Shown in pieces: positions 35,694 through 44,762 of a stretch of DNA of 64,000 nucleotides. The notes under the pieces were generated by a model. It was not told the origin of the DNA and ran no database searches. It saw only the letters and a program-made list of their open reading frames with translations. The stretch comes from Armatimonadota bacterium (GTDB lineage Bacteria; Armatimonadota; UBA5829; DTJY01). The translations under genes and the position numbers were made by a program. Positions within the stretch are counted from its first letter, which is position 1. Every line of letters begins with the position of its first letter. Where the stretch lies: contig JARYMF010000001.1 in assembly GCA_029907255.1 (NCBI GenBank), forward strand, positions 62,001 through 126,000, given 5' to 3'.

Positions 35694-37178
35694 CTACTTC
35701 TGTGGTCTCAGTTGTGGAAATAGAATCACATCTCGTATCGATGGTGAATCTGTGAATAGCATTGTCAAGCGATCTATTCCGATACCAAGCCCACCCGTTG
35801 GTGGCATTCCGTATTCCATCGCAAGCAGAAAATCCTCATCCATTGGGTGAGCTTCCTCATCGCCTGCCGCCCGCATCTTTGCTTGGTATAGAAATCTCTC
35901 ACGCTGGTCTAGCGGGTCATTTATCTCGGAAAAGGCATTTCCGCATTCTTGAGTTCCTATATACGGTTCAAAGCGCCGTGCAAGCCTTGGATTATCTTGT
36001 CGTTTCTTGGCCAATGGGGATGTTTCTATGGGATAATCGGTTATGAACGTTGGCTGAATAAGGTTGGGTTGCACGAACTTTTCGTGGATCTTTTCGATTA
36101 TTCCACCAAGATTTTCCTCTTTATCTAATTGAAGTCCAAGCCTTTCCCCAGCTCGTTTGGCGGATTCGAAGCTTTCTAGCTCTTCTGGCTCAATTCCCGC
36201 ATATTGGCGGATTCCTTCTAGCAGTGGTAGCCGCCTCCATGGGCGTGCCAAATTGATTGTGTTTCCCTGGTAGGTGAAAGTTAAGCCACCGTACAGCTGC
36301 TCTGATATATAACAGAACATTCGCTCCACAAGATCCATGATATCTTCTAGGTTCGCATAAGCCTGATAAAGTTCCAAAAGGGTAAATTCAGGATTATGGC
36401 GCGTAGAAAGGCCTTCATTGCGAAATACACGTCCCATCTCGTAGACTTTTTCAAAGCCGCCAATGATTACGCGCTTTAAGTAGAGTTCCAGCGATATCCT
36501 AAGAAAGAAGTCGCAGTCTAGGGCATTGTAGTGGGTCTTAAATGGCCTTGCAGCAGCGCCTCCCGCTATGGCTTGGAGAACGGGAGTCTCTACTTCAATA
36601 AACCCTTCGTTGCCCAAGAAATCGCGGATTGCTTTGATGATGATGGTGCGCTTGAGCATTACATCTCTTACATCGGGGTTGATGATAAGGTCAAGATACC
36701 GTTGGCGATATCTTTGTTCTATATCTTGAAGGGAATACCATTGTTCTTCTCCTTTTTGTTTGCCGATAGGGATTGGGCGCAGCGACTTTGCCAAAATTTG
36801 CATTTTGTCGGTAAATACTGTAATTTCGCCCATTCGCGTCTTCCCGACTTTTCCTTTAATGCCGAGAAAGTCGCCTATATCGATGTATTCTATCAAGGAA
36901 TACTGCTCCGGACCTACAGCATCCAACCTAATGTAAATCTGGATTCTTCCCGATTCGTCTTGGATGTGGGCGAATGTTGCTTTCCCCATTATTCGAAGGG
37001 AAACAATTCTGCCCGCGATGGATACTTCCTTTTCCTCAAGCTTTTCGAAGTCTGATATTATTTGCTGCGCAGTATGTGTGCGCTCATATCGCTCTATTGC
37101 AAATGGATCTATACCTTTTTCACGGAGGGATTGGAGTTTTTTTAGTCTGTGTTCTCTAAGTTCTTGGTCCTCAGCCAA
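35694..37178 (-). CDS. lysS: Lysyl-tRNA synthetase, class II
   Basis: 494 residues, the usual class II length. The N-terminal OB-fold (VSIAGRIVSLRIMGKATFAHIQDESGRIQIY) binds the tRNA anticodon. Class II motif 2 (RVFRNEGLSTRHNPEFTLLE) and motif 3 (GGLGIGIDRLTMLFTDSPSIRDVILFP) are intact. I choose the TTG at 37178, preceded by GAGGAG (37186-37191); the longer frame from 37250 adds residues foreign to LysS. It follows greA on the same strand after a terminator-like repeat (37218-37261), so it is read from the greA promoter only by read-through. No lysine riboswitch or T-box leader is seen. Confidence 0.96.
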   Translation of the reverse strand: MAEDQELREHRLKKLQSLREKGIDPFAIERYERTHTAQQIISDFEKLEEKEVSIAGRIVSLRIMGKATFAHIQDESGRIQIYIRLDAVGPEQYSLIEYIDIGDFLGIKGKVGKTRMGEITVFTDKMQILAKSLRPIPIGKQKGEEQWYSLQDIEQRYRQRYLDLIINPDVRDVMLKRTIIIKAIRDFLGNEGFIEVETPVLQAIAGGAAARPFKTHYNALDCDFFLRISLELYLKRVIIGGFEKVYEMGRVFRNEGLSTRHNPEFTLLELYQAYANLEDIMDLVERMFCYISEQLYGGLTFTYQGNTINLARPWRRLPLLEGIRQYAGIEPEELESFESAKRAGERLGLQLDKEENLGGIIEKIHEKFVQPNLIQPTFITDYPIETSPLAKKRQDNPRLARRFEPYIGTQECGNAFSEINDPLDQRERFLYQAKMRAAGDEEAHPMDEDFLLAMEYGMPPTGGLGIGIDRLTMLFTDSPSIRDVILFPQLRPQK

Positions 37179-37217
37179 CTCTCTGCTCCTCGTTTGAAAT
37201 ATTCTAATACGTGCAAA

Positions 37218-37261
37218 AGCGTATAGCCCGGGCGCTTTATTCGCCAACAACGCTATACGCT
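37218..37261 (-). terminator. Terminator-like inverted repeat between greA and lysS
   Basis: On the minus strand AGCGTATAG and CTATACGCT form a perfect 9-bp stem with a 26-base loop, followed by TTTT. The repeat lies 39 bases after greA ends and 40 bases before lysS starts. It may lower read-through into lysS. The long loop makes it a weaker terminator than usual. Confidence 0.5.
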
Positions 37262-37299
37262 GTTTGCTTAAAGCCGGTTTGAAACTGTGCGGCGAGCTT

Positions 37300-37779
37300 T
37301 TACTTTGTAATCTTAACTATTTCGTATCTTGCCGCGCCGGCCGGTATCTCGACGGTCACAACGTCTCCAACCTTTTTGCCGATAAGTGCTTGGCCAACTG
37401 GTGACTCGTCGGAGATGCGGTCCTCACCCGGGTCTGCTTCTACCGACCCAACAATAGTATACACCCACTCTTCATTGCTGTCTAGGTCGCGCACAGTAAC
37501 CTTGGATCCAATGCCAACTTCGTCGGTGTGAACCTCATCAGCTTCAATAACGTGAGCATTTTGGAGAATTCGCTTTAGCTCGAGAATTCGGCCCTCAACG
37601 AAAGCTTGTTCATTCTTAGCTTCTTCGTATTCGGCGTTTTCAGATAGCTCTCCAAACTGTTTTGATTCTCTTATACGCTCGGCAACAGCTTTCCGATGTA
37701 CAGTTCGAAGATGCTCGAGCTCTTCTTCTATTTTTTTGAGCCCTTCTGGGGTGAGGATTAGTTCTTTTTCTACTGTCAC
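37300..37779 (-). CDS. greA: Transcription elongation factor GreA
   Basis: 159 residues, the family length. The N-terminal coiled coil ([30 protein letters not shown]) with the acidic loop ([22 protein letters not shown]) carries the two acidic residues that trigger RNA cleavage in stalled RNA polymerase. The C-terminal FKBP-like domain ends [17 protein letters not shown]. The GTG at 37779 is preceded by AAAGGAG; a longer open frame would run back through the promoter. A strong promoter (37874-37902) and a 37-base hairpin in the leader precede it. Confidence 0.96.
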   Translation of the reverse strand: MTVEKELILTPEGLKKIEEELEHLRTVHRKAVAERIRESKQFGELSENAEYEEAKNEQAFVEGRILELKRILQNAHVIEADEVHTDEVGIGSKVTVRDLDSNEEWVYTIVGSVEADPGEDRISDESPVGQALIGKKVGDVVTVEIPAGAARYEIVKITK

Positions 37780-37809
37780 GAGCTTTCTCCTTTTAACGTT
37801 TAATATAAT

Positions 37810-37846
37810 AAGCACTGATTGCTTCGAATCGAAGAAATCAGTGCTT
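37810..37846 (-). promoter_or_regulatory. Hairpin in the greA leader
   Basis: AAGCACTGATT (37836-37846 read on the minus strand) pairs perfectly with AATCAGTGCTT (37810-37820), with an inner CTTC/GAAG extension. It is followed by ATTATATT rather than a pure T-run. It lies about 22 bases after the predicted transcription start and 30 bases before the greA start. It resembles in position the leader terminator that yields the GraL RNAs at E. coli greA. Confidence 0.6.
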
Positions 37847-37873
37847 AGGGCGCAAACATTTTGTTTTGAAGTA

Positions 37874-37902
37874 ATTGTACCACAATAGCTGCCATCTGTC
37901 AA
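37874..37902 (-). promoter_or_regulatory. Consensus-like promoter for greA-lysS
   Basis: TTGACA (37902-37897), a 17-base spacer and TACAAT (37879-37874), read on the minus strand. Transcription would begin near 37868 and give a leader of about 88 bases. Confidence 0.8.
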
Positions 37903-38072
37903 ACAATTTTTGTATTTCCAAGCTAGGAGGAATTTTATACGCGGAAAGATTTAGAGGAAGAAATAGCATATCTCGCCGAATTTTTAATCGGAATTTCGCC
38001 AAACAGCTACTAATTTTGATTCCGTTTGCTATGATTTGGGTCCAAATACTTTGTTTCTGAAAGGAGGTTCTT

Positions 38073-39350
38073 ATGCCGCGGTCAATGTTTTTAGGACTTG
38101 CCTTGATTTTCATCGGAGTTGCTCTGGTTGCAAATCAAAGCGAGGGAACAACTATGTTGTCCAAGGAACTAGTTATGCGCATCCAGCGGGACACGGAGAA
38201 ATACCGCAAGGGGAATGCCAAAATTGTTGTGTTCGATAACAAGGGCAGACCCATCGAAGGCGTATTAGTGAAAGCCGAACAGGTCAGCCATGACTTCCTT
38301 TTTGGTTGCAATATTTATGCTCTCGATGCGCTTCCGGATGCGAATTTGAACGAGAAATACAAAGAGCTTTTCAAACGCCTTTTAAACTATGCCACAGTGC
38401 CATTTTACTGGCGTGGATTTGAGCCTGAGCAGGGCAAACCTGGTTATGCACGCACTGACCACATTGTCAAATGGTGCAAAGAGAATAACATCACGACAAA
38501 GGGACATCCGCTCGTTTGGACTCATCAAGCAGGTGTTCCAGCTTGGCTTGATGAAAGCAATCCAACTGAGGTTAAGCAACTTCTTGAACATCGAGTGACT
38601 GCCATTGTCTCGCGCTACAAAGGACAGATTGATATTTGGGATGTCGTAAACGAATCTACGCATACGCGCACCTTCGCAGGGCTCTCGATGTTCGATTATA
38701 CTGCTTTGCCTTTCTATTGGGCGAGAAAAGCAAATCCTAGCGCCACTCTTATCGTCAACGAATTTGGAGTGGTAGGCCCAAGGGGTGGCGATGATAAGTT
38801 TTACAACTTGTTGCGAGAAATGAAGGAAAAGAAAGTGCCATTTGATGTTATTGGTATTCAAACTCATATGCACCGGGGTCCTTTTTCTCTTGCCGAAATT
38901 TTGGATACGCTTGATAGGTATGCTACTCTAGGGAAGCCAATTCATTTTACGGAAACGACCGTTCTTTCTGGTGGCAATGAGACGACCCCTGAGGGCGAGA
39001 AAAAACAAGCAGAGTATGTGGAACAGTTCTATAGGGTATGCTTTAGTCACCCGGCAGTAAGGGCGATTACCTGGTGGGATTTCTCCGACGCGAAAGCTTG
39101 GCAAGGACTAGCTGCTGGATTGGTAAGAAAGGATATGAGCCCAAAGCCTGTATATTTGGTGCTCGACCGCCTGATTAATAAAGAATGGCACACTATCGCA
39201 AAAGGTGAGACTTTTAAGGATGGCTCCTTCAGCTTCCGTGGATTCTACGGAAAATACACTGTATCTTTGACAAATGCTAAAGGAGAATCAAAATTAGTCA
39301 GTTTTCACCTCCGTGAAGGGAGCGACAACGTTTTGAAGATACGTCTATAA
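38073..39350 (+). CDS. Secreted GH10 endo-1,4-beta-xylanase-like protein
   Basis: 425 residues. A signal peptide (about 1-26) precedes an N-terminal beta domain (NAKIVVFDNKGRPIEGVLVKA) of the type fused to GH10 in many environmental genomes. The GH10 TIM barrel runs from about 75 to 350: GHPLVWTHQAGVPAWL, the acid/base Glu in IWDVVNEST (near 193), the nucleophile Glu in IHFTETTV (near 293) and the late ITWWDFSD strand. It lacks some insertions of standard GH10 and is shorter than average. AAAGGAGG precedes the ATG by about 6 bases. Hydrolysis of xylan or a related beta-1,4-glycan is likely. Confidence 0.9.
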   Translation: MPRSMFLGLALIFIGVALVANQSEGTTMLSKELVMRIQRDTEKYRKGNAKIVVFDNKGRPIEGVLVKAEQVSHDFLFGCNIYALDALPDANLNEKYKELFKRLLNYATVPFYWRGFEPEQGKPGYARTDHIVKWCKENNITTKGHPLVWTHQAGVPAWLDESNPTEVKQLLEHRVTAIVSRYKGQIDIWDVVNESTHTRTFAGLSMFDYTALPFYWARKANPSATLIVNEFGVVGPRGGDDKFYNLLREMKEKKVPFDVIGIQTHMHRGPFSLAEILDTLDRYATLGKPIHFTETTVLSGGNETTPEGEKKQAEYVEQFYRVCFSHPAVRAITWWDFSDAKAWQGLAAGLVRKDMSPKPVYLVLDRLINKEWHTIAKGETFKDGSFSFRGFYGKYTVSLTNAKGESKLVSFHLREGSDNVLKIRL

Positions 39351-39464
39351 TGTAATAGGTGTTGGCAAGCATTCTTGTTATGCGTAAAACTAGTAAAATT
39401 ACCTAATTGACATAGCAGTCGTTTAATGGTAATTTAATCGTAATCCGAAGTAGCTGTGCGGATT

Positions 39465-39486
39465 GCAACGAAAGTTGCGCTTTTTT
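39465..39486 (+). terminator. Short intrinsic terminator after the GH10 gene
   Basis: GCAAC, GAAA tetraloop, GTTGC, then GC and six T. The stem is only five or six pairs but the GNRA loop and T-run are typical. It lies 115 bases after the GH10 stop. Confidence 0.5.
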
Positions 39487-39691
39487 GAGACGCGTTTTCA
39501 AATTTGGTACCGAAAATGCAAGAAAGGGGCTTTAACGGTTGCCAATTGGGAAACGCGTTTTTCTTTTTTAAGCTTTAGCAGTTTTGAAAAAGTATTTTGG
39601 TAAATATTTAGCAATTTCATGCCAACTTGGGCATGAAGGGATTTGCAACGTTGCATCCCGAAGTAGATAAGCCGCAGTAATATCAAAATTG

Positions 39692-39723
39692 AAAAGCCTG
39701 CATGCAGAAAGCGGCATGCAGGC
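39692..39723 (-). terminator. Intrinsic terminator after the 1155-residue protein gene
   Basis: GCCTGCATGC (39696-39705) and GCATGCAGGC (39714-39723) form a perfect 10-bp stem with an eight-base loop; on the minus strand it is followed by TTTT. It lies 26 bases beyond the stop codon. Confidence 0.8.
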
Positions 39724-39749
39724 TCAAGTTTGTAAGAAGAAAATTTTAC

Positions 39750-42700
39750 TTACTGCTTCTGGTTTTCTTGTTGTTCTTTTTGTCTCATTTCTTCCATAAG
39801 TTGCTTATCATATCCTAGGACTTGTGAAAGCAAATCCACAGCAACTGTGTTTTCACGCTGCGTTTTTGTTTTGATTATTGCTATTTTGGTGTCCAGGTTA
39901 TATTGCCATCCTGCTTCTACTGTGTCTACATCTTTAACCCTTTCTATCCCAACTCTATTGATGGTAATCGAGTCTGGGAAGGTTCCGCCTAATACAATGT
40001 GAACCGTGTTCAAAGAAGCAAAATTAAACTTGCCTCTTAGGAAATCTTCGCCAAAGCCGAAGCTACCTATTTGCGCTGGCAATGTAACAGCGATGCGGGC
40101 GTTTTTGGGCCCTTTGCAAGTGAAGGTATACGGCATGCAATCCAAGTTTGAGATTCTAACCATCCCCATTGCAATCAAGCCGGGATTCAAGTTCCAGTGA
40201 TATGCCTCTTCGCCTGTAACAACGCTGAAGGCGTCCGGATACATGCCAGCTTCGTTAGGATACTTTTGGGTTGCGTACTCCTGTTGTTGGGCTCCGCAGA
40301 AGAATATACCCTTTGCAATCTCTTGCCAAGGTAGCGTCTGGTCAAAGTCTGACAGTCGTGCAAGTGAATAAGCGTAAACCATGCCACACCACTGGACGCA
40401 GTTGCCAAACCATGGCATTCCGTCAAACCATGTGGCTCCGAAAACTGGAATGGTGCCATAGCGCATAATAGGTCTGTCAGGCGCATTCCACAGGTAAACG
40501 AACGGGAGGCCAGTTTTTGCCCAGTAGACTGCTCTTTCCAAATGCTTTTTGTCATTTGTTATTTGATACGCTATGGTATATGCTCGCACAAGGTGCGCTG
40601 CTGCTAAAATATCGGGTACATGAAGCTGAAGTTCCCATGTCTGGGCTCCCTCTGGCCGCTTCTGTGTATCTAGGTATTTAATAGCCTTAAGTCCGGCCTC
40701 CGTAGCTTTGGCATCGCATGTAATAAGTGCATATTCGAGGAGTTGGACTGCATTAGCGGCTGAATACCCCGATGAGGTGTCGCCAGCCTTGCCCAAGACA
40801 CTATGCTTTTCATCCGGTTCGAATGGCCAAGATCCATCTTGCCGTTGTTTTGACATCAGAAAGTTCGCACGCTCAGCCATTCTTTTGAGGGCAGATTCAA
40901 CCTCACCTGCTAGCAGGGCCACTTCTAAATCCATATTCTCCCTGCCTGCTTTTTCGATTGCGGCTTGGACTACGTCCGAGTAGGCTTTTTTCCTTTGAGG
41001 GTCCATAACGTACATGGTTTTTCGAAGCAGGTAGTTGGCAATTCGAGAATCAAACGAAGGTGGGCTTGTATTAGTGTGCTTCCACCCCTTTGCCTCGGGG
41101 TCCCAGATAGTCTCTAGAAAAGCCTTATCGCAAAGCAGCATAACGTCGCTGGGCTTCTTTTCTATTGGAGTAATTGATGGAATGCCGTGCCTGCTAATCC
41201 ACTCATCCACTGCATCTATAATTGAAGTGCTGTTCGTTCGCACGATGATGTCTGCACTTAATGTGAGTGAATTTCCAGCAGTTAGTTTATAAGGTTTATC
41301 AGCAGTGAGTTTGTTTTCTTGGGTCCATTCTGGAACTGATGGAACGAAAAGGCCAATTTTATGGTTTTCTTGTCCGTCTATAAAGTTTGGCGAGGCAAAT
41401 ACAGCCGCTGGGCGATTTGAAACGCCGTCCCATTTTTGTAAAGGATCCCACTCGAGGCTTACAAGTACACTGCCATATCGTATTGCCATAAAGGGAATTG
41501 TAATTTTATTCGGGTGTGGAACTATACGGAGGTTTGCCGGAGGGCTTACATTTTCCGTGCCCGATGAGGCCTCGGTGAGAAGATACTCTAGGCCAGGGAA
41601 TAACCCGTCGCTTTTCTTGCTACCGAAACCGCCATCCCCGACATAAACCGTTGGCCCGAGGAAGCATGCAATATCAATGTTCTTTTCTGCTGTCATGGAG
41701 TGCGAGACGTTTATAATCGGTTTGAGGGTATCGAGGGTGAAACTCCATCGGAACTTGCAAGGGGATGTACCGAGATTCTGAGTCGCTGTGAATATCACGG
41801 TTGGCTTGCCATTTTGCATCTCGGTTTGCGCATTCTTCGGATATAGTGCTATGCCATTTGACGACGGCATATTCGGCAACTGCACAAAGCCTAATGGCGC
41901 GCCAGATGCTACCTGTGTCCATCCTTTTTCCCGCGGAACGCTGAGCATCCATCCCGTGTACCCCGCATTGTTCTTTACAAAAGTCATTCGGACGAATGGG
42001 TTTTGGAGCACTATTGTTCCGTCTTGCAATTTTTTGCATTCGGCTTTCTTTGGTTCAGGAATTGAGATGGTAGGGCGAACTGAAATAGCTCGTTCGATTG
42101 TCTTGTCTGCTATGGGATTACCATTCTCAAGTATTTTGACTGTAGCTGCGATAATGTCCGCCTTAGGTACGCTTATGTTACGCCAAACGATGGTTTTTTG
42201 TTCTCCAGGATAGAGGGGCCCGACAGATTGAACTGCGTAAGCTTTTGAAATGCTTTTAGTCTTTGCGCTTGCTAAGGCAGAAATACTTCTTATTGTTAGT
42301 TGAGCTTTGACATTGGCACTTTGGCCTAACAGTCCTTTACCAGCGTTTTTCACCACACATCGCATTTCCAGGGGCTTATCGCCGAAGATAAGAGCATTTG
42401 GGGGACTAAAAGATAGTATTTGGAGTTGGGGTTCAAAGGCGAAGATTCCAATTTGTTCTGCTTTTCCGCCAACGGTTTTTACTTGTACTGCTGAGGGCTT
42501 CGAGGAACAAAGGTCAAATTCAACGGCAGTTAGGCTTTTTGGCGTTAATGGAATTTTTATGCCCTTTCCGCTGGGCGAACCAGATTTGGAGATAGGTATT
42601 AGCTCCAGTGAAACTCCATCCTGAGATGCTTTGGCAGTGACAATGCCTGCGCATGCGGTAGCAAGGCCATTTTTGCCTAGCTGGTTTGCTCCTAGGCGCA

Positions 42701-43217
42701 AAATTTGCGGTTCTCCCCAAGCCGCCCAGTCATAGTTGGAGTTTGATTTTGCATCTGTGACAAATACAATATTAACTTTCTTGCCGGCTTTTTCTGTTAA
42801 ATCAGCTGCTCCGTAAGACCAACCTGTGGTAGTTAGGTCTCTAGTGAAAACTTCAAGGCCGTCAATGCGGAGTATAAACTTTACACCATCCGAGGGATGG
42901 TCTGGGTCATTAGTAACAAAGCCATCTGCCATTCCGGCGCTAAATATCATTACTAGGCGCTCGCCTTTTCCAATCGTCGGTAATGTAATGTTATAGGTGG
43001 CTGTTGCCTCCCCCGAGGTAGGGTGAAGGGCTATTGAGTATTTCCTTACCTTGCCTGAAGTAAATGCCTTTGCTCCTGTGCCTGCAGATAGAGCATTGAA
43101 TATTTTTGCATCTTCAAAGTGCTTTGCAAAGTCATAGACGACAGCAGCGCCGCTTGCGTAAATCCGCGCTGGCATTATAAGCAGGGTTGCAATTAATATG
43201 AGGTAAATGGTTTTCAT
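39750..43217 (-). CDS. Large secreted protein of unknown function, probably a glycan-processing enzyme
   Basis: 1155 residues. A signal peptide (about 1-21) is followed by beta-rich segments: a ligand-binding-like domain (about 25-180), an Ig-like stretch (about 260-390) and a large beta-sandwich-like region (about 390-680). A helical domain (about 730-1010) resembles the alpha/alpha toroid of six-hairpin glycosidases, with conserved-looking tryptophan/aspartate segments such as SKQRQDGSWPFEPDE and WFDGMPWFGNCVQWCG. A small beta domain and a glutamine-rich tail end it. I recognise no named family. It has its own strong promoter and terminator. A polysaccharide lyase or unsaturated-uronidase role is possible but unproven. 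Confidence 0.75.
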   Translation of the reverse strand: MKTIYLILIATLLIMPARIYASGAAVVYDFAKHFEDAKIFNALSAGTGAKAFTSGKVRKYSIALHPTSGEATATYNITLPTIGKGERLVMIFSAGMADGFVTNDPDHPSDGVKFILRIDGLEVFTRDLTTTGWSYGAADLTEKAGKKVNIVFVTDAKSNSNYDWAAWGEPQILRLGANQLGKNGLATACAGIVTAKASQDGVSLELIPISKSGSPSGKGIKIPLTPKSLTAVEFDLCSSKPSAVQVKTVGGKAEQIGIFAFEPQLQILSFSPPNALIFGDKPLEMRCVVKNAGKGLLGQSANVKAQLTIRSISALASAKTKSISKAYAVQSVGPLYPGEQKTIVWRNISVPKADIIAATVKILENGNPIADKTIERAISVRPTISIPEPKKAECKKLQDGTIVLQNPFVRMTFVKNNAGYTGWMLSVPREKGWTQVASGAPLGFVQLPNMPSSNGIALYPKNAQTEMQNGKPTVIFTATQNLGTSPCKFRWSFTLDTLKPIINVSHSMTAEKNIDIACFLGPTVYVGDGGFGSKKSDGLFPGLEYLLTEASSGTENVSPPANLRIVPHPNKITIPFMAIRYGSVLVSLEWDPLQKWDGVSNRPAAVFASPNFIDGQENHKIGLFVPSVPEWTQENKLTADKPYKLTAGNSLTLSADIIVRTNSTSIIDAVDEWISRHGIPSITPIEKKPSDVMLLCDKAFLETIWDPEAKGWKHTNTSPPSFDSRIANYLLRKTMYVMDPQRKKAYSDVVQAAIEKAGRENMDLEVALLAGEVESALKRMAERANFLMSKQRQDGSWPFEPDEKHSVLGKAGDTSSGYSAANAVQLLEYALITCDAKATEAGLKAIKYLDTQKRPEGAQTWELQLHVPDILAAAHLVRAYTIAYQITNDKKHLERAVYWAKTGLPFVYLWNAPDRPIMRYGTIPVFGATWFDGMPWFGNCVQWCGMVYAYSLARLSDFDQTLPWQEIAKGIFFCGAQQQEYATQKYPNEAGMYPDAFSVVTGEEAYHWNLNPGLIAMGMVRISNLDCMPYTFTCKGPKNARIAVTLPAQIGSFGFGEDFLRGKFNFASLNTVHIVLGGTFPDSITINRVGIERVKDVDTVEAGWQYNLDTKIAIIKTKTQRENTVAVDLLSQVLGYDKQLMEEMRQKEQQENQKQ

Positions 43218-43250
43218 GTTACCAACTCCTTAACCGTTATGGGCTATGAG

Positions 43251-43280
43251 ATTATAAAATTGCATTGGTTAGAGTGTCAA
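43251..43280 (-). promoter_or_regulatory. Near-consensus promoter of the 1155-residue protein gene
   Basis: TTGACA (43280-43275), an 18-base spacer and TATAAT (43256-43251), read on the minus strand. It lies about 34 bases before the ATG at 43217, which has GGAG upstream. The match to consensus suggests strong expression. Confidence 0.8.
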
Positions 43281-43300
43281 ACTATCCAAGGGCTTTAAAT

Positions 43301-43336
43301 AAAAACGCCGGCTATGGAAATAAAGCCGGCGTTTTT
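43301..43336. terminator. Bidirectional intrinsic terminator after trpB2
   Basis: AAAAACGCCGGCT (43301-43313) pairs with AGCCGGCGTTTTT (43324-43336), a perfect 13-bp pairing including the A/T tracts, with a ten-base loop. It lies 22 bases after the trpB2 stop, which uses the minus strand; the T-run works in either direction. Confidence 0.85.
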
Positions 43337-43357
43337 CTAAGCTACATTTAGCGTGTT

Positions 43358-44659
43358 TTACACGTTTTGAAGCTTGCCTGCAAAGAATTGATCGTATGCA
43401 CCAAGATCTAAGAGACCATGGCCGCTTAGATTGAATAGGATTACTTTTTCCTTACCTTCTTGCTTGGCGCTTATTGCTTCGTCGAGAGCAGCTTTGATAG
43501 CATGCGCACTTTCAGGAGCTGGTATGATTCCCTCGCTTCGAGCGAATCCTACGGCAGCCTCAAACACAGATAGCTGTGGATATGCTCTTGGTTCGATGTG
43601 GCCTTTCTTGACCAGGAAGCTCACAAGTGGAGCCATTCCATGATAGCGCAATCCACCAGCATGAATGCTTGGTGGGATGAAATCGCTGCCAAGTGTGTGC
43701 ATCATTAGAAGTGGAGTCATTTTTGCTGTATCACCGAAGTCGTACATATACTGACCCGTGGTGAGTGTTGGGCATGCTGTAGGCTCGATTGCAAGAAACT
43801 TAATGTTTTTGCCGTTGAATTTATCGGGCATGAATGGGAATGCAAGACCCGCAAAGTTGCTTCCGCCACCAACGCAACCAATGATAACGTCTGGATTGCA
43901 CCCAGCCATCTCCATTTGTTTCTTTGCTTCGAGACCAATCACTGTTTGGTGCATAAGCACGTGGTTTAGAACACTGCCTAGCGAATATTTCACGCCCTCG
44001 TTTGTGACAGTGTCCTCGAGGGCTTCACTAATTGCTATTCCAAGGCTACCTGTGCAATTAGGGTCTTGTTCGAGGATTTTCCTGCCAAATTGGGTTTGTG
44101 TGCTTGGACTTGGGTATATTTTTGCACCGTACATTTGCATTAAAGACTTTCGGTAGGGCTTTTGTTCGAAGCTTACTTTAACCATATAGACGGTGCATTC
44201 AAGGCCAAAAAAGCAGCATGCCATGGAAAGGGCACTTCCCCATTGGCCAGCGCCTGTTTCAGTGGCGATTCTCTTTGTGCCTTCTTTCTTGTTGAAGTAT
44301 GCCTGAGCCACTGCAGTGTTGGGTTTGTGACTTCCAACTGGGCTAACTCCTTCCCATTTGTAAAAAATCTTGGCGGGGGTGCCGAGTGCTTTTTCCCATC
44401 GGGTTGCTCTAATTAGTGGGGTGGGTCGCCATATGCTCAAGACGTCAAGAATTTCCTCAGGGATGTCTATCCATCGCTGCTGGCTGACTTCTTGTTCAAT
44501 TAGCGACATCGGAAAAATTGGCGCCAGGTCCTGCGGGCCGGCAGGCTGTTTTGTAGCCGGGTGGAGGGGTGGGGGCGCTGGCTCGTCGAGGTCAGCTTGA
44601 ATGTTATACCACTGCCTTGGTAGGTCCTTGGGATTTAAGAAGAATTGCCTTTCGTCCAT
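43358..44659 (-). CDS. trpB2: Tryptophan synthase beta chain-like protein, TrpB2 type
   Basis: 433 residues. This is the TrpB2 form: an N-terminal extension (about 1-75) precedes [18 protein letters not shown]. The PLP lysine is in GSHKPNTA near residue 110, and the [12 protein letters not shown] motif holds the catalytic Glu region. The C-terminal half contains [16 protein letters not shown], the phosphate-binding glycine loop. TrpB2 proteins make tryptophan from indole and serine; in genomes with TrpB1 they may serve as an indole rescue enzyme. No trpA or other trp gene is nearby. The ATG at 44659 is preceded by AAGGAG, and the upstream 53-residue extension of the frame lies before the promoter. 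Confidence 0.93.
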   Translation of the reverse strand: MDERQFFLNPKDLPRQWYNIQADLDEPAPPPLHPATKQPAGPQDLAPIFPMSLIEQEVSQQRWIDIPEEILDVLSIWRPTPLIRATRWEKALGTPAKIFYKWEGVSPVGSHKPNTAVAQAYFNKKEGTKRIATETGAGQWGSALSMACCFFGLECTVYMVKVSFEQKPYRKSLMQMYGAKIYPSPSTQTQFGRKILEQDPNCTGSLGIAISEALEDTVTNEGVKYSLGSVLNHVLMHQTVIGLEAKKQMEMAGCNPDVIIGCVGGGSNFAGLAFPFMPDKFNGKNIKFLAIEPTACPTLTTGQYMYDFGDTAKMTPLLMMHTLGSDFIPPSIHAGGLRYHGMAPLVSFLVKKGHIEPRAYPQLSVFEAAVGFARSEGIIPAPESAHAIKAALDEAISAKQEGKEKVILFNLSGHGLLDLGAYDQFFAGKLQNV

Positions 44660-44700
44660 ATTTTTGCTCCTTAAATTTGTTTTCTTTTTGTTGCCCGTTG

Positions 44701-44716
44701 GTTCTAAAACTAGAAC
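44701..44716. promoter_or_regulatory. 16-bp symmetrical site in the trpB2 leader
   Basis: GTTCTA-AAAC-TAGAAC, a perfect inverted repeat with a four-base centre. It lies about 40 bases after the predicted transcription start and 42 bases before the trpB2 start. It could be a repressor site or an RNA hairpin with a tetraloop. Confidence 0.4.
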
Positions 44717-44762
44717 TATCTTGCTAGCCTTTATTGGGACAATTCGAAAGGAAACCTCAACA

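Larger units (their letters stand above)
39351..39749. other. Intergenic region rich in palindromes between converging genes
   Basis: 399 bases between the GH10 gene (+) and the 1155-residue protein gene (-). It contains TTCATGCC/GGCATGAA (39616-39637), GGGAT/ATCCC enclosing the 12-bp palindrome TGCAACGTTGCA (39644-39655), AAACGCGTTT (39551-39560) and CCAATTGG (39542-39549), plus the two terminators listed separately. CCGAAGTAG occurs twice, near 39445 and 39658. No gene is supported. Confidence 0.5.

Noticed and set aside
37825-37846. tRNA-like TTCGAATC sequence
   Set aside because: It is the inner part of the greA leader hairpin; no cloverleaf arms or CCA-type acceptor stem can be built.
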